From Hyphomicrobium sp. (lineage in GTDB: Bacteria > Pseudomonadota > Alphaproteobacteria > Rhizobiales > Hyphomicrobiaceae): 64,000 bases of DNA. A program made the translations under genes and the position numbers. The stretch spans positions 248,001 to 312,000 of the forward strand of contig NZ_WBUE01000001.1 of the NCBI RefSeq assembly GCF_009026145.1, read 5' to 3'. This document shows, one piece after another, positions 17,550-24,657 of the stretch; within the stretch, counting starts at the first letter, position 1, and every line of letters begins with the position of its first letter. Under the pieces are notes generated by a model. That model was given only the letters and a program-made list of their open reading frames with translations. It did not search any database and was not told the origin of the DNA.

Positions 17550-18539
17550 ATGTCGATTTTAAACGCCGCCCATTTTCACGACGAAGCCGCCGCCATCACG
17601 AAGCTGGAAAGCATCGTCTGGCCTGAGGGCCCGGTTTGCCCCCACTGCGGCCACCACGGCGAGACCTACGTCATCAAGGGCGCCCGCTCGAAGCCGAGCA
17701 AGAAGCACCCCGAGGGGGTCGAGCGCCACGGCCTGCGTACCTGCAAGGAGTGCCGTAAGCAGTTCACGGTGAAGGTCGGCACCGTCTTTGAGAGCAGCCA
17801 CATACCGGTTCACAAGTGGTGGCAGGCAGTTCACCTGCTTTGCTCGTCCAAGAAGGGCATCAGCGCGCATCAACTGCACCGGACGCTGCAGATCACATAC
17901 AAAAGCGCCTGGTTCATGGCGCATCGCATCCGTGAAGCGATGCGCGAAGGCGGCCTAGCGCCGATGGGCGGCAACGGTGGCGTTGTCGAGATCGACGAGA
18001 CGTACCACGGGCCGAAGGAGGGCGCCGTGAAGGGTCGCGGCGGCTTCGGCCACAAGCGCGTCATCCTCACGCTGGTCAACCGTCAGGGTTCGGCGAGGAG
18101 CTTCCACGTCGACAAGTCGAACACGGCGAACGTGCTGCCCATTGTCAAAGAGAACCTGAGCAATGAGGCTGTGGCCGTCACCGACGAGAGCCGCATCTAT
18201 GATCGGCTAGGTGAGCACGCGGCCCGTCATCTGACGGTCAACCACGCGCGGGGCGAATACGTCTCGCAGGATCGCGACGCGTGGATCGCGGGCGACATCC
18301 ATACAAACACGGTCGAGGGCTACTTCTCGATCTTCAAGCGTGGGATGCGCGGGGTGTATCAGCACTGTAGTGAGAAGCACCTGCACCGCTATCTAGCTGA
18401 GTTCGATTTCCGGTACAGCGCTCGCTCGGCACTTGGCGTCGAGGACGAGGCGCGCGCCTCGAAAGCGATAAAGGGTATCAAGGGCAAGCGCTTAACGTAC
18501 CGGCAATCATCTGATCAAGAACAAGTAGAGAACAACTAG
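17550..18539 (+). CDS. IS1595-family (ISXO2-like) transposase
   Basis: 329 aa, full length and uninterrupted. The N-terminus has a zinc-ribbon-like pair (CPHCGHHG about residue 31 and CKECRKQF about 67) followed by the IS1595 helix-turn-helix region (VHLLCSSKKGISAHQLHRTL). The catalytic part shows VEIDETYHG (first Asp, about 150), AVTDESRIYD (second Asp, about 212) and NTVEGYFSIFKRG (Asn/Glu region, about 254), consistent with a DDE/DDN RNase H-fold transposase. It should cut and paste the element using the 23-bp ends. The start lies 69 bp inside the left end. Confidence 0.95.
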   Translation: MSILNAAHFHDEAAAITKLESIVWPEGPVCPHCGHHGETYVIKGARSKPSKKHPEGVERHGLRTCKECRKQFTVKVGTVFESSHIPVHKWWQAVHLLCSSKKGISAHQLHRTLQITYKSAWFMAHRIREAMREGGLAPMGGNGGVVEIDETYHGPKEGAVKGRGGFGHKRVILTLVNRQGSARSFHVDKSNTANVLPIVKENLSNEAVAVTDESRIYDRLGEHAARHLTVNHARGEYVSQDRDAWIAGDIHTNTVEGYFSIFKRGMRGVYQHCSEKHLHRYLAEFDFRYSARSALGVEDEARASKAIKGIKGKRLTYRQSSDQEQVENN

Positions 18540-18656
18540 ACAGAGTCGCCCAAATCACCTATATACGAATCAATTCGTGCTGGTAGACATCCACATATGG
18601 CCAGCTACGAAGGGAGAACGCCAGAGGCGTTCGCCAGGAGCTATAGGCTCCTGTCA

Positions 18657-19451
18657 TTAAGGGAGCCATTTACGGCCAAAGCCGTTAATGTATCTCCTGT
18701 CGGGGCTACGTCGCAGTTTCCTTGCTTCAAGCATCGAAGCAATACGCGTACCGAAGTCTTGCGGCCGCAAGATCTTTTCCCGATCATTCTTCATCGCCCG
18801 GTAACTCGGATAAGCGATGGCATCGGCTATTTGCAGCCCCGCGATATTATCACTCTTGGGATGCAGCTTGATATCGTTCGAAGTTAAGCGCGCCTGGATG
18901 CGCTGCGCCGAAATCCTTCCAGTGCCATGAACATGGATGCGCTTGAACGAGGCCTTTAGCTTCTTGTCTGGCGTCTTGTTCCGCGCCTCCGCGACAACGT
19001 CGCCGACTAGAGCGCGTCCTTTGTCCTCGAGCCACTGCACATAGCGCTCGACCAAGCACATCATGCAGTAGTGGTAAGGGTCGTACTGCCAGACCGTGTA
19101 CTGCTGCTTATGCTGGCGCTTATCGATCACAACGGTGATGACGACGTACGGCAGGTCCGTCAGCAGTTGAATCAGCCGTTCATCGAACTGTCTTCGTGCC
19201 TCTTCGTTGTGGAGGACAGCAAATGGTCCTTGGCGGCGCATGATATCCCTGCGATGCAGAATCACCGGTGCCGCATCAGTATGGCCGAACAATTCGGCCT
19301 TCATGGCGTCGAGCTGAGGCTGGAACCGCTGGGCGTGATAGTCCAACGTCGTTATGACCCCTGTGAGCGACAGATACCGCGCGTTGTCGTCGTGAACGGC
19401 AGCGTTCAAGTCGCCATTGCCAACTTCATCTATGTAGAGGCGGCATTTCAT
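18657..19451 (-). CDS. DUF3800 domain protein, IS passenger
   Basis: 264 aa. YIDEVGNGD at the N-terminus (about residue 6), VILHRRDI (about 67), VVITVVIDKRQH (about 108) and a C-terminal PKSDNIAGLQIADAIAYPSY (about 213) are the ordered motifs of DUF3800. This family has a predicted RNase H-like fold with acidic active-site residues and is often found on mobile elements and near defence genes. Nuclease activity is a prediction, not seen. The ATG lies in a CATG shared with the start of the plus-strand small gene, and no ribosome site precedes it, so it may be leaderless. It runs opposite to the transposase and ends 117 bp from it. Confidence 0.75.
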   Translation of the reverse strand: MKCRLYIDEVGNGDLNAAVHDDNARYLSLTGVITTLDYHAQRFQPQLDAMKAELFGHTDAAPVILHRRDIMRRQGPFAVLHNEEARRQFDERLIQLLTDLPYVVITVVIDKRQHKQQYTVWQYDPYHYCMMCLVERYVQWLEDKGRALVGDVVAEARNKTPDKKLKASFKRIHVHGTGRISAQRIQARLTSNDIKLHPKSDNIAGLQIADAIAYPSYRAMKNDREKILRPQDFGTRIASMLEARKLRRSPDRRYINGFGRKWLP

Positions 19452-19635
19452 GGGAAAGAGCACCAAATATGCGATAGACTACTCGTCTCAGTTGCCTGAA
19501 ACAGAACTGAGCGAGGACGATGGCCTGCGCCTTCTCGCGCGAGAACTTGGGGTTCCCGAAAGCGAGTTGGTATCAGAGCCGGAAAGCGTCAGAGCGGACG
19601 AGAAAACAGACAAGCGACACAGCCGCAAGAGATAA
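19450..19635 (+). CDS. Small charged hypothetical protein, IS passenger
   Basis: 61 aa, acidic in the middle (ETELSEDDGLRLLARELG) and basic at the end (DKRHSRKR). No family recognised. AGAGGCGG six bases before the ATG is a good ribosome site. Its ATG overlaps the ATG of the divergent DUF3800 gene through a CATG palindrome, so ribosome or polymerase access at the two starts may be linked. The next small gene follows after 24 bp on the same strand. Confidence 0.5.
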   Translation: MGKSTKYAIDYSSQLPETELSEDDGLRLLARELGVPESELVSEPESVRADEKTDKRHSRKR

Positions 19636-19659
19636 AAAGCTTTTAACTCGGCTAATGGA

Positions 19660-19830
19660 ATGAAGTCAAAAAACGAAAATACTAAGAAGTCGCAAGCCCA
19701 ATCTTTCATCGATAAGGCGCGGGAGCTGGGAGCGGACGACGCCGAGAGCACTAACGAAGTTATGCGCCGCCTTGCGCAGCAACCCAAGGCCGAGCGCAAG
19801 CCGCTCAAAAAGAAAAAGGCCGCCAAGTAG
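19660..19830 (+). CDS. Small lysine-rich hypothetical protein, IS passenger
   Basis: 56 aa: a basic start (MKSKNENTKKS), a helical middle (FIDKARELGADDAESTNEVM) and a lysine-rich end (KPLKKKKAAK). It resembles a widespread type of tiny proteins with an F-I-x-K-A-R-E-L-G motif that I have seen described only as hypothetical. The stop codon lies in the loop of a GGCCGCC/GGCGGCC hairpin that may help end the transcript. Likely co-transcribed with the 61-aa gene 24 bp upstream. A nucleic-acid-binding or antitoxin-like role for the DUF3800 protein is possible but unsupported. Confidence 0.55.
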   Translation: MKSKNENTKKSQAQSFIDKARELGADDAESTNEVMRRLAQQPKAERKPLKKKKAAK

Positions 19831-19860
19831 GGCGGCCATCTCCCCTTGCCGTGCCGCGCC

Positions 19861-20169
19861 CTAGTTGACGTGCACCACCTGCTTTGCCGCGTCCTTCGTG
19901 ATGTGGCCAGTGCGCTGCAGGATCGCCTTTACCTGCTCCATCTGGTTGAGCAGATCCACGGCTGCTTTCTGGTCAAGAACCAAGCGGGCGACGGGATAAC
20001 GCCGCGCTGAAGGCTTCGCCGGAGGTTTTGGTTCATCGAAGCGGGTTACGCTGAATTCCAGGCGCAGCGTCGATCCATCGAAGAAGAACATTCCAACGGA
20101 GTCGACAAATGTCTCATCCAACTCGGGACGATCCACTTTACGGATGTCCGGGGCATGCTGATTGCTCAT
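19861..20169 (-). CDS. DUF3467-like small protein, IS passenger
   Basis: 102 aa, cytoplasmic. ELDETFVDSVGMFFFDGSTL followed by LRLEFSVTRFDEP and, later, YPVARLVLDQKAAVDLLNQM resembles DUF3467, whose members pair a short strand-rich part with a V-A-R-x-V/L helix. Function unknown. Start MSNQHAPD is favoured by AGGA nine bases upstream; an ATG two codons earlier is possible. It is convergent with the two small plus-strand genes and is the last gene before the right end of the IS. Confidence 0.55.
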   Translation of the reverse strand: MSNQHAPDIRKVDRPELDETFVDSVGMFFFDGSTLRLEFSVTRFDEPKPPAKPSARRYPVARLVLDQKAAVDLLNQMEQVKAILQRTGHITKDAAKQVVHVN

Positions 20170-20298
20170 ATCCATCGGTCCTGATCGCGTGGGCACCTGA
20201 CGGCGCAGTCCAGTGCCATATTGATGGCGACTGGTTCATGCTCTCGGCATGCCGCGATTCGAGGTTGTGCGTCAAAGACCCTGCAACTGAATAGCCGT

Positions 20299-20314
20299 GT
20301 TCCCGTACGGGAAC
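20299..20314. repeat. Array-type palindrome inside the IS, copy A
   Basis: GTTCCCGTACGGGAAC, extended to a 20-bp perfect palindrome by flanking GT/AC. It lies between the DUF3467-like gene and the right inverted repeat, exactly 50 bp before copy B. Same consensus as the chromosomal array. Confidence 0.85.
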
Positions 20315-20348
20315 ACCAACTGGTCTCCGATCCTCAAATCAGATAAAA

Positions 20349-20364
20349 GTTCCCGCTCGGGAAC
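20349..20364. repeat. Array-type palindrome inside the IS, copy B
   Basis: GTTCCCGCTCGGGAAC preceded by ATAAAA, like the chromosomal copies. It lies 22 bp inside the right inverted repeat of the IS and 67 bp before the first chromosomal copy on the right side. Confidence 0.85.
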
Positions 20365-20409
20365 ACTGGGCTGCCGTAGCTGGCTGTGTGTGTAAAGTAC
20401 ATAAGGCCC

Positions 20410-20417
20410 CAAAATGT
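20410..20417. repeat. Right copy of the 8-bp target-site duplication
   Basis: CAAAATGT directly follows the right end of the IS. Its last two bases are the first two of the next palindrome, so the IS inserted at the A-rich edge of an array unit. Confidence 0.92.
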
Positions 20418-20581
20418 TCCCGAGCGGGAACCTAGAGGCTTGTGAGAGCCTGTACGGCTGCAAATGTTCCCGATCGGGAACAAGGGCTGGCCTAGAGGGC
20501 CGAATCCAGCTAAAAGTTCCCGTTCGGGAACATGGGGCGCCTGATATGGCATCTTGCTCCTATAAGTTCCCGATCGGGAGC
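20416..20581. repeat. Phased palindrome array (4 copies, exact 50-bp period) upstream of hipB
   Basis: Four 16-bp palindromes GTTCCCG-N2-CGGGAAC start at 20416, 20466, 20516 and 20566 (the last ends GGGAGC). Each is separated by a different 34-bp spacer, and each is preceded by an A/T-rich run (AAAT, CAAAT, TAAAA, TATAA). With the copy at 17429 they make five units at 50-bp steps. The last copy ends 13 bp before the hipB ATG. A dimeric helix-turn-helix repressor such as HipB is the obvious ligand; HipB of E. coli also binds several operators at its promoter. Ligand identity is inferred. Confidence 0.85.
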
Positions 20582-20594
20582 TTTGGAGAATCAG

Positions 20595-20939
20595 ATGGCC
20601 GACCACCCCGCCTCTGAGCTTGAAAACTCGGCGCGCGCCCTCGCTCAGCAGTTCGGCGCCATGGTGCGCGAGCACCGCGAAGCCCTGAAGATGCGCCAGG
20701 ACGACTTGGCGCTGGCCACGGGCGTCGGCCGCCGCTTCATCCTCGAGCTCGAGGCCGGCAAGCCGAGCTGCCAGCTCGGGCGCGCCCTGGTCGTCGCCGC
20801 CGCCGTCGGCCTCAGAACCTTCGATCTCATGTCGGCCAACAACGACGGCGACAACGCGCTGCTGCCCGACCTCGTCGACGACCTCCCCGACATTGAAGAT
20901 GACGGCGAGGAAGAGGACGAGGGCGACGGCCGTGGCTGA
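20595..20939 (+). CDS. hipB: HipB-like antitoxin / Xre-family repressor
   Basis: 114 aa. Residues 18-80 form an Xre-type helix-turn-helix: VREHREALKMRQDDLALATG, then VGRRFILELEAGKPSCQLGRALVVAAAVGL, as in HipB. The tail (DLPDIEDDGEEEDEGDG) is strongly acidic. In HipBA pairs HipB binds the toxin and represses the operon. GGAG lies 6 bp before the ATG and overlaps the edge of the last array palindrome, so a bound repressor would block translation initiation or the early transcript. The stop overlaps the hipA GTG by 8 bp. Confidence 0.85.
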   Translation: MADHPASELENSARALAQQFGAMVREHREALKMRQDDLALATGVGRRFILELEAGKPSCQLGRALVVAAAVGLRTFDLMSANNDGDNALLPDLVDDLPDIEDDGEEEDEGDGRG

Positions 20940-22272
20940 GCTCACGGTCTATTACGAGAGCCGCGTCGTCGGCACCATCGAGGTGCACGCGGAGGGGCCG
21001 AGCTTCACCTACGCGCCCCAATGGCTGTCGATGCGCGGCGCTTTCCCGCTATCGCTGCTGATGCCGCTGTCGCCGCGCCGCGTGAGCCCGCGCCTGTTCC
21101 TGCCCTGGGCGGCGAACCTCTTGCCGGAATCGACGCAGCTCAGGGCCATCGGCCTGCAGCTTGGCGCCGCGCCCGAGGACGTCATCGGCATCCTCGCCGA
21201 GCTCGGCCGCGATACGGCCGGCGCGCTGTCGATCGGCAAGCCGGGCAGCACCTCAACCGCCGACTGGCGCCCGGTACCGAACGCGAAAGCACTGGAGAAG
21301 ATCCTGGAGGAGCTGCCGTCGAAGCCCTTCCTCGTCGGCGAGGACGGCGTCTCCATGTCGCTTGCCGGCGTGCAGACGAAGCTGGGTGTCGCCATCGACG
21401 ACAAGGGCCGCATCTGCGTGCCGATCAACGGCGCGCCGTCGACGTGGATCTTGAAGCCGGATTCGGAGCGCCTCTTTGGCGGCGTGCAGAACGAGGCGCT
21501 GTGCCTCGCATTGGCGAAGCGCCTCGGCCTCAACGCGCCGGAGGTGACCACGGGGAAGGCCGGCAAGCGCACCTATCTCATGGTCAGGCGCTACGACCGC
21601 GTGGAGCAAGCGGGGCGCTGGCGGCGCCTGCACCAGGAGGACTTCTGCCAGGCGCTCGGCAAGCCGCCATCGGCGAAATACGAATCGAACCAGACCGGCA
21701 TTCCCGGCCCGACGCTGGCCGAAATGTTCGCGGTCACGCGCAATGCCATGCAGGCGCCCGACGTCGTCAACCTGCTCGACTACGTCATTTTCAACGTCAT
21801 CGCCTGCAACACCGACGCGCACGCCAAGAACTATTCGCTGATGATCTCCGGCAAGGGCTTCCGGCTGGCGCCGATCTACGACGTGATGTGCGGGCTCGCG
21901 TGGGAGCACGTGACGCGCAACATGGCGCAGAAGATCGCCGGCAAGAACCGCGGCGAGCACCTCAAGCGGCGCCACTGGCTGCGCTTTGCCGCCGACGTCG
22001 GATTAAATGGTTCGCGCCTCGTCGCGCGCGTCGAGGCGCTGGCGAAGGCAACGCTCACCGAGACGCGCAACGCCACCGCCGACGTAGCGGCCATGCCGGC
22101 CGGCGCGCATCCCCTCATGCAGCAGGTGACGGAGGCGATCGAGGGGCGCGCACGGGCGCTGCTATCGGGGCTCGCAGATACGGAAGCCGCCGAGGGCGAG
22201 CTTCCAAACGCGCCGAGCAAGCGCAGCAAGGGGCGCAAGCCGCCGGGGGCGAAGGCAGCGCGCACAGGTTGA
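20932..22272 (+). CDS. hipA: HipA-family serine/threonine kinase toxin
   Basis: 446 aa, full length. The N-terminal subdomain (AELTVYYESRVVGTIEV) is followed by LFLPWAANLLPES, the glycine-rich loop SLAGVQTKLGVAID (about residue 145), the ATP-lysine strand STWILKPDS (about 178), RRLHQEDFCQALG, the catalytic NTDAHAKNYSLM (about 295) and APIYDVMC (about 318). HipA toxins phosphorylate targets such as glutamyl-tRNA synthetase and cause growth arrest; all key residues look intact. GTG start within the end of hipB gives the family N-terminus and translational coupling. The C-terminal 35 residues are Lys/Arg/Pro-rich and non-standard. Confidence 0.92.
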   Translation: MAELTVYYESRVVGTIEVHAEGPSFTYAPQWLSMRGAFPLSLLMPLSPRRVSPRLFLPWAANLLPESTQLRAIGLQLGAAPEDVIGILAELGRDTAGALSIGKPGSTSTADWRPVPNAKALEKILEELPSKPFLVGEDGVSMSLAGVQTKLGVAIDDKGRICVPINGAPSTWILKPDSERLFGGVQNEALCLALAKRLGLNAPEVTTGKAGKRTYLMVRRYDRVEQAGRWRRLHQEDFCQALGKPPSAKYESNQTGIPGPTLAEMFAVTRNAMQAPDVVNLLDYVIFNVIACNTDAHAKNYSLMISGKGFRLAPIYDVMCGLAWEHVTRNMAQKIAGKNRGEHLKRRHWLRFAADVGLNGSRLVARVEALAKATLTETRNATADVAAMPAGAHPLMQQVTEAIEGRARALLSGLADTEAAEGELPNAPSKRSKGRKPPGAKAARTG

Positions 22273-22294
22273 GCCATGCGCGCTGCGTAGCCTC

Positions 22295-23509
22295 TTACGT
22301 AGCGAAAGTGCGCACGTCCTCTTCCGGATTGGCCCTGATCTTGTGGATCGACAGATCGGCGCCGCGGTGCTCCTGGTCGGGCGTCAGGCGGATGCCGACT
22401 GTTATCTTCAGCACCCCGTAGACGCCGAGGCCCACGAGCAGGCCGAACGCCGCACCGGCGATGGAGCCGACGAGCTGCGAGGCAAAGGTGACGCCGCCGG
22501 CGCCGCCGAGCAGCGTCAGCCCAAAGATGCCGCAGGCGATGCCGCCCCACAAGCCGCACAGCCCGTGCAGCGCCCACACGCCGAGCACGTCGTCGATCTT
22601 CCACCTGTTGGTGGAGATCTGGAACATCTGCACGAAAATGGCACCGGCGACGCCGCCGACGAACAGCGAGCCCAGCGGATGCATGACGTCGGAGCCGGCG
22701 CATACGGCCACGAGCCCCGCTAAGGCGCCGTTGTGCACGAAGCCCGGGTCATTGTCGCCGACGATGTAGGCGACGATGATGCCGCCGCACATCGCCATCA
22801 GCGAGTTCATCGCCACGAGACCCGAGACCACTTCGAGCTTTTGCGCGCTCATCACGTTGAAGCCGAACCAGCCGATGCACAGGAGCCAGGAGCCCATCGC
22901 CAGCCACGGGATCGACGACGGCGGCGAGGCCACGCCCCGACCCTCGTAGCGTCCGATACGTGGCCCGAGCATCAATACGGCGCCGAGCGCCGCCCAGCCG
23001 CCGAAGGCGTGCACCACGATGGAGCCGGCGAAGTCCTTGAACGGCGCACCCAGCACATCCTTGAAGAAGCTCTCCTGCAGGCCGAAGTTGCCATTCCAGT
23101 AGACGCCTTCGAGCAGCGGATAGAAGAGGCCGACCAGCGCCGCCGTCGCCATCGCCTGCGGGGCGAACTTGGCGCGCTCGGCGATGCCGCCGGAAATGAT
23201 CGCCGGCACGGCGGCGGCGAAGGTGCACAGGAAGAAGAAGCGGACAAGCGTGTAGCCTTGTGCCTCGTATCCGGGCGCGCCGCCGGCAATCGCGGACGCG
23301 GTGTCGAAGAAGCCCACGCCGTAGGCGATGGTATAGCCGATGAGAAAATAGAAGACGGTCGAGACAGCGAAATCGACCAGGATTTTGACCAGCGCGTTGA
23401 CCTGGTTCTTGTGGCGCACGGTGCCGGTTTCGAGAAACGCGAAGCCACCGTGCATCGCAAACACGAGGATCGCACCCATCAAAAGGAAAAAGACGTCCGC
23501 TCCCTGCAT
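22295..23509 (-). CDS. Ammonium transporter (Amt/AmtB family)
   Basis: 404 aa, inner membrane, about eleven transmembrane helices. ADVFFLLMGAILVFAMHGGF and FLETGTVRHKNQVNALVKI open the protein. VHAFGGWAALGAVLMLGPR, HPLGSLFVGGVAGAIF and WALHGLCGLWGGIACGIFG carry the conserved histidines and glycine-rich helices of the Amt channel. It takes up ammonium/ammonia. No glnK gene is adjacent, unlike the usual glnK-amtB pair, so PII control, if any, comes from elsewhere. ATG 23509 is chosen over one five codons earlier because GGGGGA is better spaced. Convergent with hipA, 22 bp apart. Confidence 0.9.
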   Translation of the reverse strand: MQGADVFFLLMGAILVFAMHGGFAFLETGTVRHKNQVNALVKILVDFAVSTVFYFLIGYTIAYGVGFFDTASAIAGGAPGYEAQGYTLVRFFFLCTFAAAVPAIISGGIAERAKFAPQAMATAALVGLFYPLLEGVYWNGNFGLQESFFKDVLGAPFKDFAGSIVVHAFGGWAALGAVLMLGPRIGRYEGRGVASPPSSIPWLAMGSWLLCIGWFGFNVMSAQKLEVVSGLVAMNSLMAMCGGIIVAYIVGDNDPGFVHNGALAGLVAVCAGSDVMHPLGSLFVGGVAGAIFVQMFQISTNRWKIDDVLGVWALHGLCGLWGGIACGIFGLTLLGGAGGVTFASQLVGSIAGAAFGLLVGLGVYGVLKITVGIRLTPDQEHRGADLSIHKIRANPEEDVRTFAT

Positions 23510-23666
23510 CGTCGTGTCCCCCATCCCTGGCCGGTTCTTGCCGGTCGATGCGCCACTTCGCTAGGCAGTTGCCCAATCGAGCGGCATTACGGATAGAGAG
23601 ACGCAACCCGAAGCCGCAGTCAACGGCTCCGTCGTCGGATCAACAGCGGCACGGCCTGGAGCGCGT

Positions 23667-24563
23667 TCAGCGAATACGGCGCGGGTTCATGTAAAGGTCG
23701 GCCTCGTGGCGATCGAGCGCCGGCTTGACCTTGCCGCGCCGCACATCCTTCCACAGCCGCCGCATGTGGCGCCGGCAGTCGGCGTTGAAGATCTGCATGG
23801 CGCTGAACAGCTGCAGCACGGTGATCAGCCGGCGGTCGGCATGCTCGACGCGCACCCGGCCCTTCCATTTGCCGCCGATGGAGAACACTTTGCCGTCGAG
23901 GTGGCCGACGGCCCTGCCCTGCTGGTCATAAAGGGTGAAGTCGCCACCCAGATCGATCAGGTCGCGCTTCAGCCGGTAGAATTGCGGTTTGCCGTCACTG
24001 ACGATGAAGAACGCGAAGTTTTCCGGCAGCAACGGCCATTTGTTGGCCGAGCGCTCCAAATAGACGATGAAATTGTCCTCGTCGGTATTGATCGAATAGG
24101 TCATCACCGGCAGGCCGCGCGCGGCAATGGTCTGCTGCAGCGAGCGCCCGATCATCAGGTCCATGGTCGCCCGCCAGTTCAAAGACTCGTTGAACACTTT
24201 GAAGACGAGGCGCTTGTCCATGCCCTCGGCCGTCTCCCATAGGTCCTCGCGGTAGCCGATGAGCCCGGTGCGCTCGCCGCCTTCGATCACCTCGGCGAAG
24301 ATGTCCATGTCGGAGGTGAACTGCCGCGACTTGGCGCGGTTGCGCGAGCGTTTGTAGATACCGAACTCGGTACGGTTTAGGTTGGTGATCCAGATGTCGA
24401 CGGTGAAGTGGTACCAGCCGTTCTTCACCGCCTTGGCAGCGATCGCTTTCGAGACGCCGGTGACTTTGGCGGCATCGGCGCGCGCCTCGGCTGCCGCGTC
24501 GGCGGCTGCGTCGGCGGCTGCGGCATTGGCCCTGGCGTCAATCCGGGCTGCGGCTGCGGTCAT
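23667..24563 (-). CDS. Conserved hypothetical protein with Ala/Asp-rich N-terminus
   Basis: 298 aa, soluble. Residues 1-35 are a low-complexity Ala/Asp/Arg run encoded by tandem GCG-GCT-type triplets. The rest looks like a beta-rich domain: IYKRSRNRAKSRQFTSDMDI, then FTLYDQQGRAVGHLDGKVF near residue 215 and GGKWKGRVRVEHAD. The strand pattern Y-D-x-x-G-R-x-V-G/L-x-G resembles LURP-one-related domains, but this is a weak resemblance. The basic C-terminus ends in YMNPRRIR. No signal peptide. GGGAGG before the ATG supports the start. Function unknown; neighbours (amtB, yggS) give no clue. Confidence 0.6.
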   Translation of the reverse strand: MTAAAARIDARANAAAADAAADAAAEARADAAKVTGVSKAIAAKAVKNGWYHFTVDIWITNLNRTEFGIYKRSRNRAKSRQFTSDMDIFAEVIEGGERTGLIGYREDLWETAEGMDKRLVFKVFNESLNWRATMDLMIGRSLQQTIAARGLPVMTYSINTDEDNFIVYLERSANKWPLLPENFAFFIVSDGKPQFYRLKRDLIDLGGDFTLYDQQGRAVGHLDGKVFSIGGKWKGRVRVEHADRRLITVLQLFSAMQIFNADCRRHMRRLWKDVRRGKVKPALDRHEADLYMNPRRIR

Positions 24564-24657
24564 CGTCGGCCTCCCGCTACGAGCGAATCAAGTCGCTGCA
24601 GCCTAGCACCGGCTCGGCGCGGGCAAGCCGGGAGCGCGGAAATCCCGTTGGAAAACT

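Larger units (their letters stand above)
17481..20409 (+). mobile_element. Complete IS1595-family element with passenger genes (2,929 bp)
   Basis: Bounded by 23-bp terminal inverted repeats that differ at only two positions. Both begin GGG-N2 and share TTATGTACTTTACACACA (left 17481-17503, right 20387-20409), flanked by a perfect 8-bp direct repeat CAAAATGT. The transposase occupies the left third. The right two thirds carry cargo: a DUF3800 gene, two tiny charged-protein genes and a DUF3467-like gene. Simple IS1595 members are near 1 kb; some subgroups are known to carry passengers, so this is a transporter-type member. The intact ends, duplication and open transposase frame suggest recent insertion. 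Two array-type palindromes lie just inside the right end. Confidence 0.93.

Noticed and set aside
20299-20581. CRISPR array
   Set aside because: Regular repeats with unique spacers look superficially similar, but the repeat is only 16 bp, fully palindromic with a variable centre, and no cas gene is present.
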